A DNA stretch of 64,000 nucleotides, taken from Pseudomonas sp. 7P_10.2_Bac1 (GTDB lineage: Bacteria; Pseudomonadota; Gammaproteobacteria; Pseudomonadales; Pseudomonadaceae). Of the stretch, positions 56,713 through 64,000 are shown piece after piece (position 1 is the stretch's first letter; each line of letters starts with the position of its first letter). The notes under the pieces were generated by a model. That model was given only the letters and a program-made list of their open reading frames with translations, did no database searches and was not told where the DNA came from. The DNA lies in assembly GCF_025465935.1 (NCBI RefSeq), contig NZ_JANLNV010000059.1, positions 248,001-312,000 of the forward strand, written 5' to 3'. Both the position numbers and the translations under genes were made by a program.

Positions 56713-58325
56713 GGCGTCGGGGCGTCCAGGTAGACGCTCTCGTAGTCTTCGTTGAGGCTGGTGGCGGTTTGCAGCAGGTTCTTCACCTGGCTATGGAACA
56801 GCGTCGGGTAGCGCATTTCAAAGATCGGCGCGACCGGCAGATCATCGTTCAGCACGCGCTCCAACTGGTTGTACACCTGGGTGCGCTGCGCCCCTTCCGG
56901 CGTATCAGCGACCTTGCTCCACAGGCTGTCGACTTCGGGGTTGCTGTAGCCGCCAACGTTAGCGAACGGCGAGGTTTTGAGGATGTAGTCAGAGCGGTAC
57001 AGGTAGGCGTTGGTCAGGTACGGGTCGCCAATCTGGAAAATAAAGTTGTAGGTCAGGTCGAAATCCCAGTCGCTGACGCGCTGGAACCAGGTCGCGGCAT
57101 CGGATGTCACCACCTGCACCTTGAAGCCCAGCGGCTGCAAGGCCTGACGGGTGTACTCGGCCAGGCGCTCCCAGGCGCCGCCCTTCTCACCGTTGAGCAG
57201 ACGAATACGCACCGCGCCCACGTCCACACCGGACTCGGCAATCAGCGCCTTGGCCTTGGCCAGGTCATAGCTGTACTGCGGCAATTGCGGGTCGTGGTAA
57301 GGCGAGCTGGACGCGAACGCGCCAGGCGAGACTTTACCGGCACCGAAGAAAATGTTGTCGACGATAAACGGACGGTTCAGCGCATACAAAATCGCCTGGC
57401 GTACTTTGGGGTTGTTCAGCGGCGGTTTACGGGTATTGAACTGCAAATAGGCCAGCCCGGAATACAACTCCCAGCCTTTGTCCGACGACTCCACGCCCGG
57501 CAGCGCGCCCAGTCGCTTGAGGTCGGAATAATCAGCATCGCCGCTGCGCAGCACCTGCACGTCATTGCGCTCGAAAGCCGCTGCGCGTGAGGAACCGTCC
57601 GGGATCACGTGAAAGACAATCGCATCCAGGTGCGGCAAGCCTTTCTTCCAGTAGTGGGGGTTTTTCACCAGCTTGATAAAGGCGCCACGCTTCCACTCCT
57701 GGAAGACAAACGGCCCGGTGCCCACAGGCTTGAGGTTGTAAGGGTTGCTGCGAAAATCCGTGCCCGCATAAAGGTGCTCAGGCACGATCGGACGCAGGCC
57801 GCTGCCCAGCATGGAGAGGAAGGGCGCGAACGGTTTTTTCAGGTGGAACACCACCTTGTCCGGCTGGCTGGCGTCAATGTTGTCGAGGTATTCCTCAAGC
57901 ACGCTGGCAATGCGTTTGTCGACTTCGGGGTAGAACGTGCCAAAGCTGAACTTCACGTCTGAAGCCGTGAATGGCTTGCCGTCATGCCACTGCACGTCGG
58001 GCTGCAAATCAAAGCTGTAGGTCAGGCCGTCGGGGGACACTGTCCAGCGACGCGCCAAGACCGGCTGGGGCTTGAGATCGGTATCAAAGGTCAGCAGCCC
58101 CTGCATGATCTTGCCACTGACGTATTGGGTCGACACGTGGGTGACCACCCCGTGCATCAGCGACGGGGGTTCAGGCTGGGCGATGAGGTTCAGCACCCCG
58201 CCGTCCTGCGGTGCGGCATGAACACTGGCCGCAAAAAGCGCGGCACTGGCCAGCAGGCCCAGGCGTTTCAGGGCAAGGCGCAGCGGCCCGGGGCGAGGCG
58301 GATGGCGGTGGGCTTGACTGGGCAT
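56709..58325 (-). CDS. ABC substrate-binding protein, family 5 (peptide/opine/nickel type)
   Basis: A 538-residue SBP_bac_5 protein. Residues 1 to about 38 include a Sec signal (LGLLASAALFAASVHAAPQ). The core starts NLIAQPEPPSLMHGV and has the family segment SFDLQPDVQWHDGKPFTASD. Family 5 proteins bind peptides, opines, glutathione or metal chelates. Linked to an LLM monooxygenase and hydrolase, an organic sulfur or nitrogen compound is plausible. The start at 58325 gives the signal at the N-terminus; a sigma54 promoter lies about 55 bases upstream. Confidence 0.92.
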   Translation of the reverse strand: MPSQAHRHPPRPGPLRLALKRLGLLASAALFAASVHAAPQDGGVLNLIAQPEPPSLMHGVVTHVSTQYVSGKIMQGLLTFDTDLKPQPVLARRWTVSPDGLTYSFDLQPDVQWHDGKPFTASDVKFSFGTFYPEVDKRIASVLEEYLDNIDASQPDKVVFHLKKPFAPFLSMLGSGLRPIVPEHLYAGTDFRSNPYNLKPVGTGPFVFQEWKRGAFIKLVKNPHYWKKGLPHLDAIVFHVIPDGSSRAAAFERNDVQVLRSGDADYSDLKRLGALPGVESSDKGWELYSGLAYLQFNTRKPPLNNPKVRQAILYALNRPFIVDNIFFGAGKVSPGAFASSSPYHDPQLPQYSYDLAKAKALIAESGVDVGAVRIRLLNGEKGGAWERLAEYTRQALQPLGFKVQVVTSDAATWFQRVSDWDFDLTYNFIFQIGDPYLTNAYLYRSDYILKTSPFANVGGYSNPEVDSLWSKVADTPEGAQRTQVYNQLERVLNDDLPVAPIFEMRYPTLFHSQVKNLLQTATSLNEDYESVYLDAPTP

Positions 58326-58379
58326 GGGAACTCCTGGCGTTAATTGCTCGGGGCTCGCGGCCCCACTGTCAGCGGTTTT

Positions 58380-58394
58380 GCAAGGGGTGTGCCA
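58380..58394 (-). promoter_or_regulatory. Sigma54 promoter of the oligopeptide ABC operon
   Basis: On the minus strand TGGCAC-ACCCC-TTGC is an exact match to the RpoN consensus TGGCAC-N5-TTGC. It lies about 55 bases before the binding-protein start, right for a transcript start just downstream. Confidence 0.88.
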
Positions 58395-58447
58395 CTCGCC
58401 TGCAGGCCGGTGTACAGGCGGTACAGCGGCACAGGGCATGGCGCCAT

Positions 58448-58494
58448 TGATGAAAAAACCACAGCCCCGGGCCTGACTGTGGAAAAAGCAACAG
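58448..58494. promoter_or_regulatory. Two activator-site-like motifs between divergent sigma54 promoters
   Basis: TGTGGAAAAAGCAACAG (58478-58494) and TGATGAAAAAACCACAG (58448-58464) agree at 13 of 17 positions and are spaced 30 bp apart, near three helical turns. They lie between two oppositely directed sigma54 promoters, where one enhancer-binding protein could serve both. The first motif recurs almost exactly upstream of the TonB receptor (61303). Confidence 0.65.
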
Positions 58495-58547
58495 TGTCTC
58501 TGGCCCCACTTTTTGTTCAGTGCAGCAGATACCGAAGGTCTGCGAAC

Positions 58548-58562
58548 TGGCACAGCCCTTGC
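58548..58562 (+). promoter_or_regulatory. Sigma54 promoter of the TPR gene
   Basis: TGGCAC-AGCCC-TTGC, an exact RpoN consensus match, ends 38 bases before the ATG of the TPR-protein gene. It is divergent from the sigma54 promoter at 58380-58394. Confidence 0.88.
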
Positions 58563-58599
58563 CCTGTACAACGCATCGACCTTTGACCGGACACCTCGC

Positions 58600-59967
58600 A
58601 TGTCACACGACTACCTTGGCACCCCCATCGACACCGATCATCCCCAGGCCCGTCAGGCACTGGATGATTTCACTCTCGGTTTTCTCAGCTACCACCCGCG
58701 TGCCGAAGGGATTCTGGCCAGTGCCGAGCGCCATCCCGAATCGGCATTGAGCAATGCCCTGGCCGGCGTTTTGCTGATGTTCAGCGAGTCGCCCCAAGGC
58801 CCGGTACTGGCCGAGCGTTTCCGCCAGCGGGCCGCACTGGTGGCCGATCCGCACCCACGGGCGGCACTGTATCTGACGCTGTTGCAGGCGTGGATCGACG
58901 AAGACCTGGACCAGGTGCTGCACTTGAGCGAAACCCTGCTCGACCGCTACCCGCATGACCTGTTCGCGGCCAAGCTCAACCAGTACGTGGAGTTCAACCG
59001 CGGCAACTGGCCGGCGTTGCTGCGCATCGCGCTCAAGGCGGTGGCGGCCAATGATGATGTTGCCTACAGCCACGGCATGCTGGCCTTCGCCTACGAGCAA
59101 TGCCATTTGCTCGACGAAGCCGAAGCCAGCGCGCGCCGGGCGCTGGCGCTGCAAGCTGATGAGCCGTGGGCGCAGCATGCGTTGGCCCACGTGATGCTGA
59201 CCCATGGGCGGATTGAAGAAGGCATCGGTTTTCTTGAAAGCGTCAGCCACCATTGGCAGGGGCTGAACTCGTTTATGTACACCCACAATTGGTGGCATCT
59301 GGCGCTGTTCTATCTGGCGCGCGGCGACCAGGCGCGCGTGCTGGAGATCTATGACCGGCATGTCTGGGGCGTGTTGCCGGTGTATTCGCAAGACCAGATC
59401 GGCGCGGTGTCGCTGCTGGCCCGCCTGGAGCTGGCCGGGGTTGATGTGGGCGAGCGCTGGCAAGCTCTGGCACCTTATTTACAAGCACGGCATGCCGACA
59501 CCGTGCAGCCGTTTTTGAGTGTTCAATACCTCTACGGGCTGGGCCGCGCGGGCAAGCCCGAGGCCGATCAACTGCTGGAAGCGCTGCGTCAACGTGCATT
59601 GGCAGCGCCGGACTTCAGCCGTGCGGTGTGGGCCGAAGTGACCCTGCCGCTGGCCGAAGGCTTGCTGGCCCATGCGCGGGGCGAGCCTCGGCGGGCGCTG
59701 GAGCGTCTGGGCGTGGCGCTGCCACGGCTCAACGACATTGGCGGCAGCCATGCCCAGCGCGACCTGTTTGCACAGATCGAACTGGATGCACGGCTGGCAG
59801 CAGAGGACTGGGCGGGAGCGCAGCAGGTGCTGGAATTGCGCCGGCGTTATGACGCGCAGGACGTGCCAACCAACCAAGCGCTGACCCGGGTGTATCAGGC
59901 GCTTGGCTTACCGACATTGGCGCACGCCGCCGCAGAGCGGGTTAAGGCGGTGCTCATAACGCAGTAG
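58600..59967 (+). CDS. TPR-like repeat protein, sigma54-controlled
   Basis: A 455-residue soluble protein made of helical TPR-like repeats, for example ALKAVAANDDVAYSHGMLAF, DEAEASARRALALQADEPWA and QHALAHVMLTHGRIEEGIGF. It has no signal peptide or catalytic motif I can identify. It is divergent from the ABC operon and shares an activator region with it, so it likely takes part in using the same nutrient, perhaps as an adaptor. Function unknown. The start MSHDYLGTP at 58600 follows the sigma54 promoter; a longer frame would run back through that promoter. Confidence 0.82.
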   Translation: MSHDYLGTPIDTDHPQARQALDDFTLGFLSYHPRAEGILASAERHPESALSNALAGVLLMFSESPQGPVLAERFRQRAALVADPHPRAALYLTLLQAWIDEDLDQVLHLSETLLDRYPHDLFAAKLNQYVEFNRGNWPALLRIALKAVAANDDVAYSHGMLAFAYEQCHLLDEAEASARRALALQADEPWAQHALAHVMLTHGRIEEGIGFLESVSHHWQGLNSFMYTHNWWHLALFYLARGDQARVLEIYDRHVWGVLPVYSQDQIGAVSLLARLELAGVDVGERWQALAPYLQARHADTVQPFLSVQYLYGLGRAGKPEADQLLEALRQRALAAPDFSRAVWAEVTLPLAEGLLAHARGEPRRALERLGVALPRLNDIGGSHAQRDLFAQIELDARLAAEDWAGAQQVLELRRRYDAQDVPTNQALTRVYQALGLPTLAHAAAERVKAVLITQ

Positions 59968-60025
59968 GAGCTCGCCTCGCAATCTTTAAGGATCAAAAGA
60001 TCGCGAGGCAAGCTCGCTCCTACAG
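59964..60025. repeat. REP palindrome, left arm shortened
   Basis: Inverted REP arms directly over the TPR gene stop codon; the left arm has lost several bases (GTAGGAGCTCGCCTCG). A second REP follows about 110 bases later. Confidence 0.85.
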
Positions 60026-60135
60026 GGGGTGGTGATCTTTATTCCGCTAGAGGCGTACCACCCTCAATACCCGGCAAAAAACCCGCAAAGCTGCTGCGGC
60101 ATCGGCGGCACAGGCGTGATCTGACGCCACATACC

Positions 60136-60201
60136 TTGTAGGAGCGAGCTCGTCTCGCGATCTTTTGATCCTTTAAAAGATCGCGAGGCAAGCTCCTACA
60201 G
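60136..60201. repeat. REP palindrome, right arm shortened
   Basis: A second REP pair in tandem with the one at 59964, with the right arm shortened (GAGGCAAGCTCCTACAG). It lies immediately after the P1 peptidase gene and may be a terminator for both convergent genes. Confidence 0.85.
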
Positions 60202-60210
60202 AGTGGTGTT

Positions 60211-61203
60211 TCAACGGCGGGCTTCGTACACGCCGCGGGCAATCGCGCGGGCGACGCAGGTAGCGGCTGCGGAGCCAATGCGGCCGATATCGACCTGGCG
60301 CCGCGGCCCTGGGCTCAACTCAACCTCACCGCTGGCCAGGGCAAACACGGTGTCGCCATCGAACGGCAAATGCGCCGGGCGCACGGCCATGGCAATGCCG
60401 TCCTGAGCCATGATCGCCACGCGCTTGCAGTCCGCCGTACTCATCTGCGCATTGCTGGCGACCACCACCAGCGTGGTGTTGGCCCCGGCCTGCAAGCGCC
60501 CCATCGAATCCAGCCGCGACAATTCCGGCATCGGGTCATTGCATGCCTGTTCACCTTGCGGCCTTGCTCCACCCGCCTCGCCTTCGATCTCCCACGGCCA
60601 CGCCCAGAAGGTTTCGCCATCGGGCATGTACACCGAACCAATCGGGTTGGCCACCACCAGCGCCGCGACAACAAGCCCGTCGCCCAAGTCCAGCGACGCC
60701 GAACCCAGCCCGCCTTGCAGCACACCGGCCATGGCACCACGCCCAGCGCCCGCCGCGCCCAGGGCGAAATCAACGCCGCAGTTGTCCAGCGCTTCAAAGC
60801 CCAGCCGACGATAAGGCGGCTCCAGCCCCCAGTCCTTGTCGCCGTCGTTGGCCAAATCATGCAGCACCGCCGCCGGGACGATGGGGATGGCTGGCGCGCC
60901 CGCCTTCAAATGCAGGCCAACACCTTGCACCGACAACGCCGCCGTGACCGCATCCGCAGCGCCCAAGCCAAACACCGAGCCACCGGAAAACACCATGGCA
61001 TGCAGTTGGCCCACCATGTTCTCCGGCTCCAGCGCCGCCGACTCGCGCCCGCCCGGCCCACCGCCACGAATATCGACGCTGGCTGTCCAGGCACGTTCGG
61101 TACGGATCACCGTGACGCCCGTGTCGACACGCTCATCGATGGCGTGGCCGACCAGCAGGCCAGGGATGTCAGTGAGCAAGTTGCGGGGTCCGGGATGTGG
61201 CAT
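60211..61203 (-). CDS. P1 family peptidase (DmpA-like)
   Basis: A 330-residue peptidase of the P1/DmpA (S58, N-terminal nucleophile) family, which cleave N-terminal residues or beta-peptides after self-processing. Features are LTDIPGLLVGHAIDERVDTG at the start, DIRGGGPGGRESAAL, and ANTTLVVVASNAQM near the expected self-cleavage site. The start MPHPGPRNLL is at 61203. It might process peptide substrates of the nearby importer. Confidence 0.87.
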   Translation of the reverse strand: MPHPGPRNLLTDIPGLLVGHAIDERVDTGVTVIRTERAWTASVDIRGGGPGGRESAALEPENMVGQLHAMVFSGGSVFGLGAADAVTAALSVQGVGLHLKAGAPAIPIVPAAVLHDLANDGDKDWGLEPPYRRLGFEALDNCGVDFALGAAGAGRGAMAGVLQGGLGSASLDLGDGLVVAALVVANPIGSVYMPDGETFWAWPWEIEGEAGGARPQGEQACNDPMPELSRLDSMGRLQAGANTTLVVVASNAQMSTADCKRVAIMAQDGIAMAVRPAHLPFDGDTVFALASGEVELSPGPRRQVDIGRIGSAAATCVARAIARGVYEARR

Positions 61204-61301
61204 TGAATCGCTTCCTGAATAGGTGGTGGTGCCTGAGGTGGAGCAAGTCATGTGCCAACGCCCCCCAAGCCGTCAAGCCCCCGGTTCGCCCCTCATCCCC
61301 C

Positions 61302-61349
61302 CTGTAGAAAAAGCAACACCCTGATCGGCCATTGCTACAAAAACACCAC
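61302..61349. promoter_or_regulatory. Activator-site-like motif upstream of the TonB receptor gene
   Basis: CTGTAGAAAAAGCAACA at 61302-61318 differs by one base from the motif at 58477-58493. A weaker copy (TGCTACAAAAACACCAC, 10 of 17 matches) begins exactly 30 bp further on at 61333, the same spacing as at the other promoter pair. They lie 52-99 bases upstream of the sigma54 promoter. Confidence 0.6.
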
Positions 61350-61400
61350 TACCCGCTGCACGAAGCCTGCAAGCCGTTGTTAACAAAGGCTTTTCAACAA

Positions 61401-61415
61401 TGGCACAGGCCTTGC
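61401..61415 (+). promoter_or_regulatory. Sigma54 promoter of the TonB receptor gene
   Basis: TGGCAC-AGGCC-TTGC, an exact RpoN consensus match, about 155 bases before the receptor start. A leader of this length could hold further control; I see nothing specific in it. Confidence 0.87.
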
Positions 61416-61572
61416 TCAAGGGACCTGTACCAGAGCTTGAGACCGATGACCCAGAGCATCCGCAACAAGCCGCCTTTACCTACTTTTTCGCGACGCTGAC
61501 CCCGTCGCCTTACCCAAAAGGTTGGCCACCCAGCAGGGCGCGAACCGGGGAACATACTGGAGCCTTCGTACC

Positions 61573-64000
61573 ATGACTTCTTCACGCATCACTGGTTTAC
61601 GCCAGCCGCGCAAGACCTTCGCCCACAGCCTGCTGTTTCTGGCGCTGTGCGAAGCCGCGACTGCCGGGAGCCCGCTGCTGGCCGCCGAGACCAAGACCGA
61701 TAACCCGCTGGACACCGTGGTGGTGGTGGGCAACCGGGGCCAGGCCCGTACCCTGGCAGAAAGCACGGCGCCGGTGGATGTGATCTCCTCCCAGCAGTTG
61801 CTGGCCACTGGCGAGCCGGACCTGACCCGTGCCCTGAACCGCGTGTTGCCGTCCATCAACCTACCCGCCTCGTCCGGTTACGGCTCGGCCTCGGTGGTGC
61901 GCCCGATCAGCTTGCGCGGCCTGAACGGCGACCAAGTGCTGGTGCTGGTGAACGGTAAACGCCGCCACAACAGCGCCCTGCTCAACAACGGTACGTCGCT
62001 GAACTCCGGCTCGCAGCCGGTCGACCTGGACATGATCCCCACCGCGTTGATCGATCATGTCGAGATCCTGCGTGACGGCGCTTCAGCCCAGTACGGCTCG
62101 GATGCCATCGCCGGGGTGATCAACATCGTCCTCAAACAGACCGACCACGGTGGCAGCCTTAAAACCACCTACGGCCAGAACTACCAAAACGGCGACGGCG
62201 AAACCATCCGCCAGACCGGCGACGTCGGCCTCGCCCTGCCCAACGACGGTTTTATCAACTTTGGCCTGGACGTCAGACACCAGAAAGTCTCCGACCGCTC
62301 CGACAAAGCCCCGTACACCGACAGCGCGGGCAACACCAGCCTGGAACACACCTACTACGGCACCGGCCTGCCGGAAGCGCGCAACTTCAGCATGGGCTAC
62401 AACGCCGAATTGCCGGTCAGCGATGACCTGACCCTGTACTCGTTCTCGACCTACACCCGCCGTAACTCTGAAAAACCTCTGGCATTCCACCAGCCTGCAA
62501 GCTTTGACGGCATTGCCACGCCATTCCCGGACGGGATTGAAGACACCCTGCGCTTTATCGAAAACGACTTCCAGGTGGCGTTCGGTGGCAAAGGCACCGT
62601 GGCTGGCTGGGACTACGACCTGTCCAGCACCTACGGTCAGGACCACGCCGAAGCGACCCTGCGCCATACCTATAACCTGAGCTACGGCCCCGACTCGCCG
62701 ACCTCGGTGGACACCGGCGTGAAGACCTTCAGCCAATGGACCAACAACCTCGACCTGACCCGCTCATTTGACTTCGGCCTGGCCAAGCCGACGCAAATTT
62801 CCTGGGGCCTCGAGCAGCGCTACGAGAACTACAAAATCGGCAAGGGTGACTACGCCTCCTACGCCAGCGGCCCGTTCGACACCGGCGCCAGCGGTAACCC
62901 GATTGCACCGGGCACCATCTCCGGGGCCGGTACCACGCCCGCAGATGCTGACCAAAAAGGCCGCACCAGCCTGGCCGCTTATGGCGAGGTCGGACAGGAC
63001 CTGACCGATAAATGGCATGTCGATCTGGCAGGCCGTTACGAGCACTACAACGACGGTTCGGGCACCACCACCAACGGCAAGATCGCCACTCGCTACCAGT
63101 TGACCCCGATCCTCGCCGTGCGCGGCAGCGTCAGCACCGGCTTCCGTGCACCGTCGCTGGCCCAGCAGATCTACAGCTCGACCTCGCAGACCAGCGTCAA
63201 CGGCAACCTGTTCAACTACCGCAACGTGGCGGTCGACTCTGACGTGGCCAAGGCCTTGGGCGCCACCACCCTCAAGCCAGAGAAGTCCACCAACTTCGCC
63301 TTGGGCCTGACCCTGCAACCGACCGATGCCACCAGCATCACCCTTGATGCCTACCAGATCAAAATCAAAGACCGCATCGACCAGACCGGCTACCTGGGCG
63401 GTACGCCGCAAATCGACGCGATCCTTGCCGCCGCCGGGCTGCCGACCAACCAGGCGGTGACTTACTTCACCAACGCCCTGGACACCACCACCCGCGGGAT
63501 CGACCTGATCGGTGACTACCGCCAGAACCTGGGCGCCTACGGCAACCTGCGCTACACCCTGGGCTTTAACTGGAACACCACTGAAATTGACGACATCCAC
63601 GCCTCGCCACTGGCCCAGGCAACCCTGGGCGCGGACGGCGGCTACAACCGTCAGCGCCAGGGCAACCTCAAGCACGGCAACCCGGAATCCAAGCTGATCC
63701 TGGGCACCACCTGGACCATCAACAAGTTCGATGTCGGCCTGAACTTGACCCGCTACGGCGAGTACACCCAGTACGGCACCGCAGAAATCTACGACCGCAC
63801 CTTCTCGCCAGCCTGGATCACCGACCTGAACGTGGACTACCACCTGACCTCGAGCCTGACCCTGACGGCGGGCGCCAACAACCTGTTCAACATCTACCCG
63901 GAACGCACCCACCTGCCGAGCAGCTCGGGCGCCTTCCCATACGGCAACTTCTCGCCGTACGGCACCACGGGTGGTTACTGGTACACCGGCGTGACATACA
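61573..64000 (+). CDS. TonB-dependent outer-membrane receptor (3' end cut by window)
   Basis: The first 809 residues of a TonB-dependent receptor. A signal region (LLFLALCEAATAGSPLLAAE) is followed by the TonB-box-like DTVVVVGNR and a plug domain (RPISLRGLNGDQVLVLVNGK, then EILRDGASAQYGSDAIAGVI). The beta-barrel follows. The last visible residues GGYWYTGVTY look like the final strand, so only a few residues are missing. No STN domain is seen. Control by sigma54 rather than by Fur or an ECF factor suggests a substrate other than iron, consistent with the nearby ABC, LLM and hydrolase genes. Confidence 0.92.
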   Translation, partial: MTSSRITGLRQPRKTFAHSLLFLALCEAATAGSPLLAAETKTDNPLDTVVVVGNRGQARTLAESTAPVDVISSQQLLATGEPDLTRALNRVLPSINLPASSGYGSASVVRPISLRGLNGDQVLVLVNGKRRHNSALLNNGTSLNSGSQPVDLDMIPTALIDHVEILRDGASAQYGSDAIAGVINIVLKQTDHGGSLKTTYGQNYQNGDGETIRQTGDVGLALPNDGFINFGLDVRHQKVSDRSDKAPYTDSAGNTSLEHTYYGTGLPEARNFSMGYNAELPVSDDLTLYSFSTYTRRNSEKPLAFHQPASFDGIATPFPDGIEDTLRFIENDFQVAFGGKGTVAGWDYDLSSTYGQDHAEATLRHTYNLSYGPDSPTSVDTGVKTFSQWTNNLDLTRSFDFGLAKPTQISWGLEQRYENYKIGKGDYASYASGPFDTGASGNPIAPGTISGAGTTPADADQKGRTSLAAYGEVGQDLTDKWHVDLAGRYEHYNDGSGTTTNGKIATRYQLTPILAVRGSVSTGFRAPSLAQQIYSSTSQTSVNGNLFNYRNVAVDSDVAKALGATTLKPEKSTNFALGLTLQPTDATSITLDAYQIKIKDRIDQTGYLGGTPQIDAILAAAGLPTNQAVTYFTNALDTTTRGIDLIGDYRQNLGAYGNLRYTLGFNWNTTEIDDIHASPLAQATLGADGGYNRQRQGNLKHGNPESKLILGTTWTINKFDVGLNLTRYGEYTQYGTAEIYDRTFSPAWITDLNVDYHLTSSLTLTAGANNLFNIYPERTHLPSSSGAFPYGNFSPYGTTGGYWYTGVTY

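Noticed and set aside
58501..58516. Additional sigma54-like site TGGCCC-CACTT-TTTG
   Set aside because: The invariant GC at -12 is missing; the true match lies at 58548.

Overview
The window is a piece of a Pseudomonas chromosome, most likely of the P. fluorescens/P. putida side of the genus. This rests on gene order (rlpA-mltB-rodA-mrdA-rlmH-rsfS-nadD-proA; ubiX-mpl next to an ethanolamine operon), high GC, and many copies of the GTAGGAGCGAGCTTGCCTCG-type REP palindrome. No rRNA, confident tRNA or CRISPR array is visible.

Layout. (1) 1-7588, minus strand: cell-wall and housekeeping operon, with rlpA cut by the window edge. (2) 7765-16451: DNA repair (mpg), a DedA-PAP2 membrane fusion, a LON-domain protein, LrgAB, a MORN-repeat/C13-peptidase lipoprotein, an SDR-like protein, a small lipoprotein, ubiX and mpl. 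(3) 16590-24222: ethanolamine catabolism. A sigma54 activator is divergent from an aldehyde dehydrogenase, permease and EutBC, with a sigma54 promoter and two upstream palindromes between them. (4) 24489-27581: DedA, MtfA-like peptidase, inorganic pyrophosphatase and an S24/HTH regulator.

(5) 27809-37427: a mobile island of about 9.6 kb bounded by 130-bp direct repeats (3 mismatches), with an integrase remnant at its left end. It appears to have inserted at the terminator of a candidate small RNA. Its cargo is an overlapping three-gene operon resembling the DNA-phosphorothioation genes sspB (DUF4007), sspC (ATPase) and sspD (PAPS-reductase-like). A convergent two-gene operon encodes a DGQHR (DndB-like) protein and a GIY-YIG nuclease. 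No cysteine desulfurase and none of the described Ssp effectors (SspE, SspFGH) is present. This is the best candidate for an undescribed system: PT-type modification paired with a DGQHR/GIY-YIG effector or regulator module.

(6) 37428-38052: a decayed IS3-family element. (7) 38127-45628: a translationally coupled seven-gene operon (KAS III, SDR, metallo-hydrolase, AMP-ligase-like, ATP-grasp, GNAT-like, Rieske oxygenase) that looks like an uncharacterised small-molecule pathway. (8) 45911-64000: a TetR regulator; a Tat-exported sulfonate/nitrate-type ABC system with OsmC and flavoprotein genes; an alpha/beta hydrolase-LLM monooxygenase-oligopeptide ABC operon on the minus strand; a TPR protein; a P1 peptidase; and a TonB receptor cut by the window end. 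Three consensus sigma54 promoters, two of them divergent, and shared upstream motifs tie the peptide/opine-type ABC operon, the TPR gene and the TonB receptor into one likely nutrient-scavenging regulon. Organosulfur uptake is my best guess for it.
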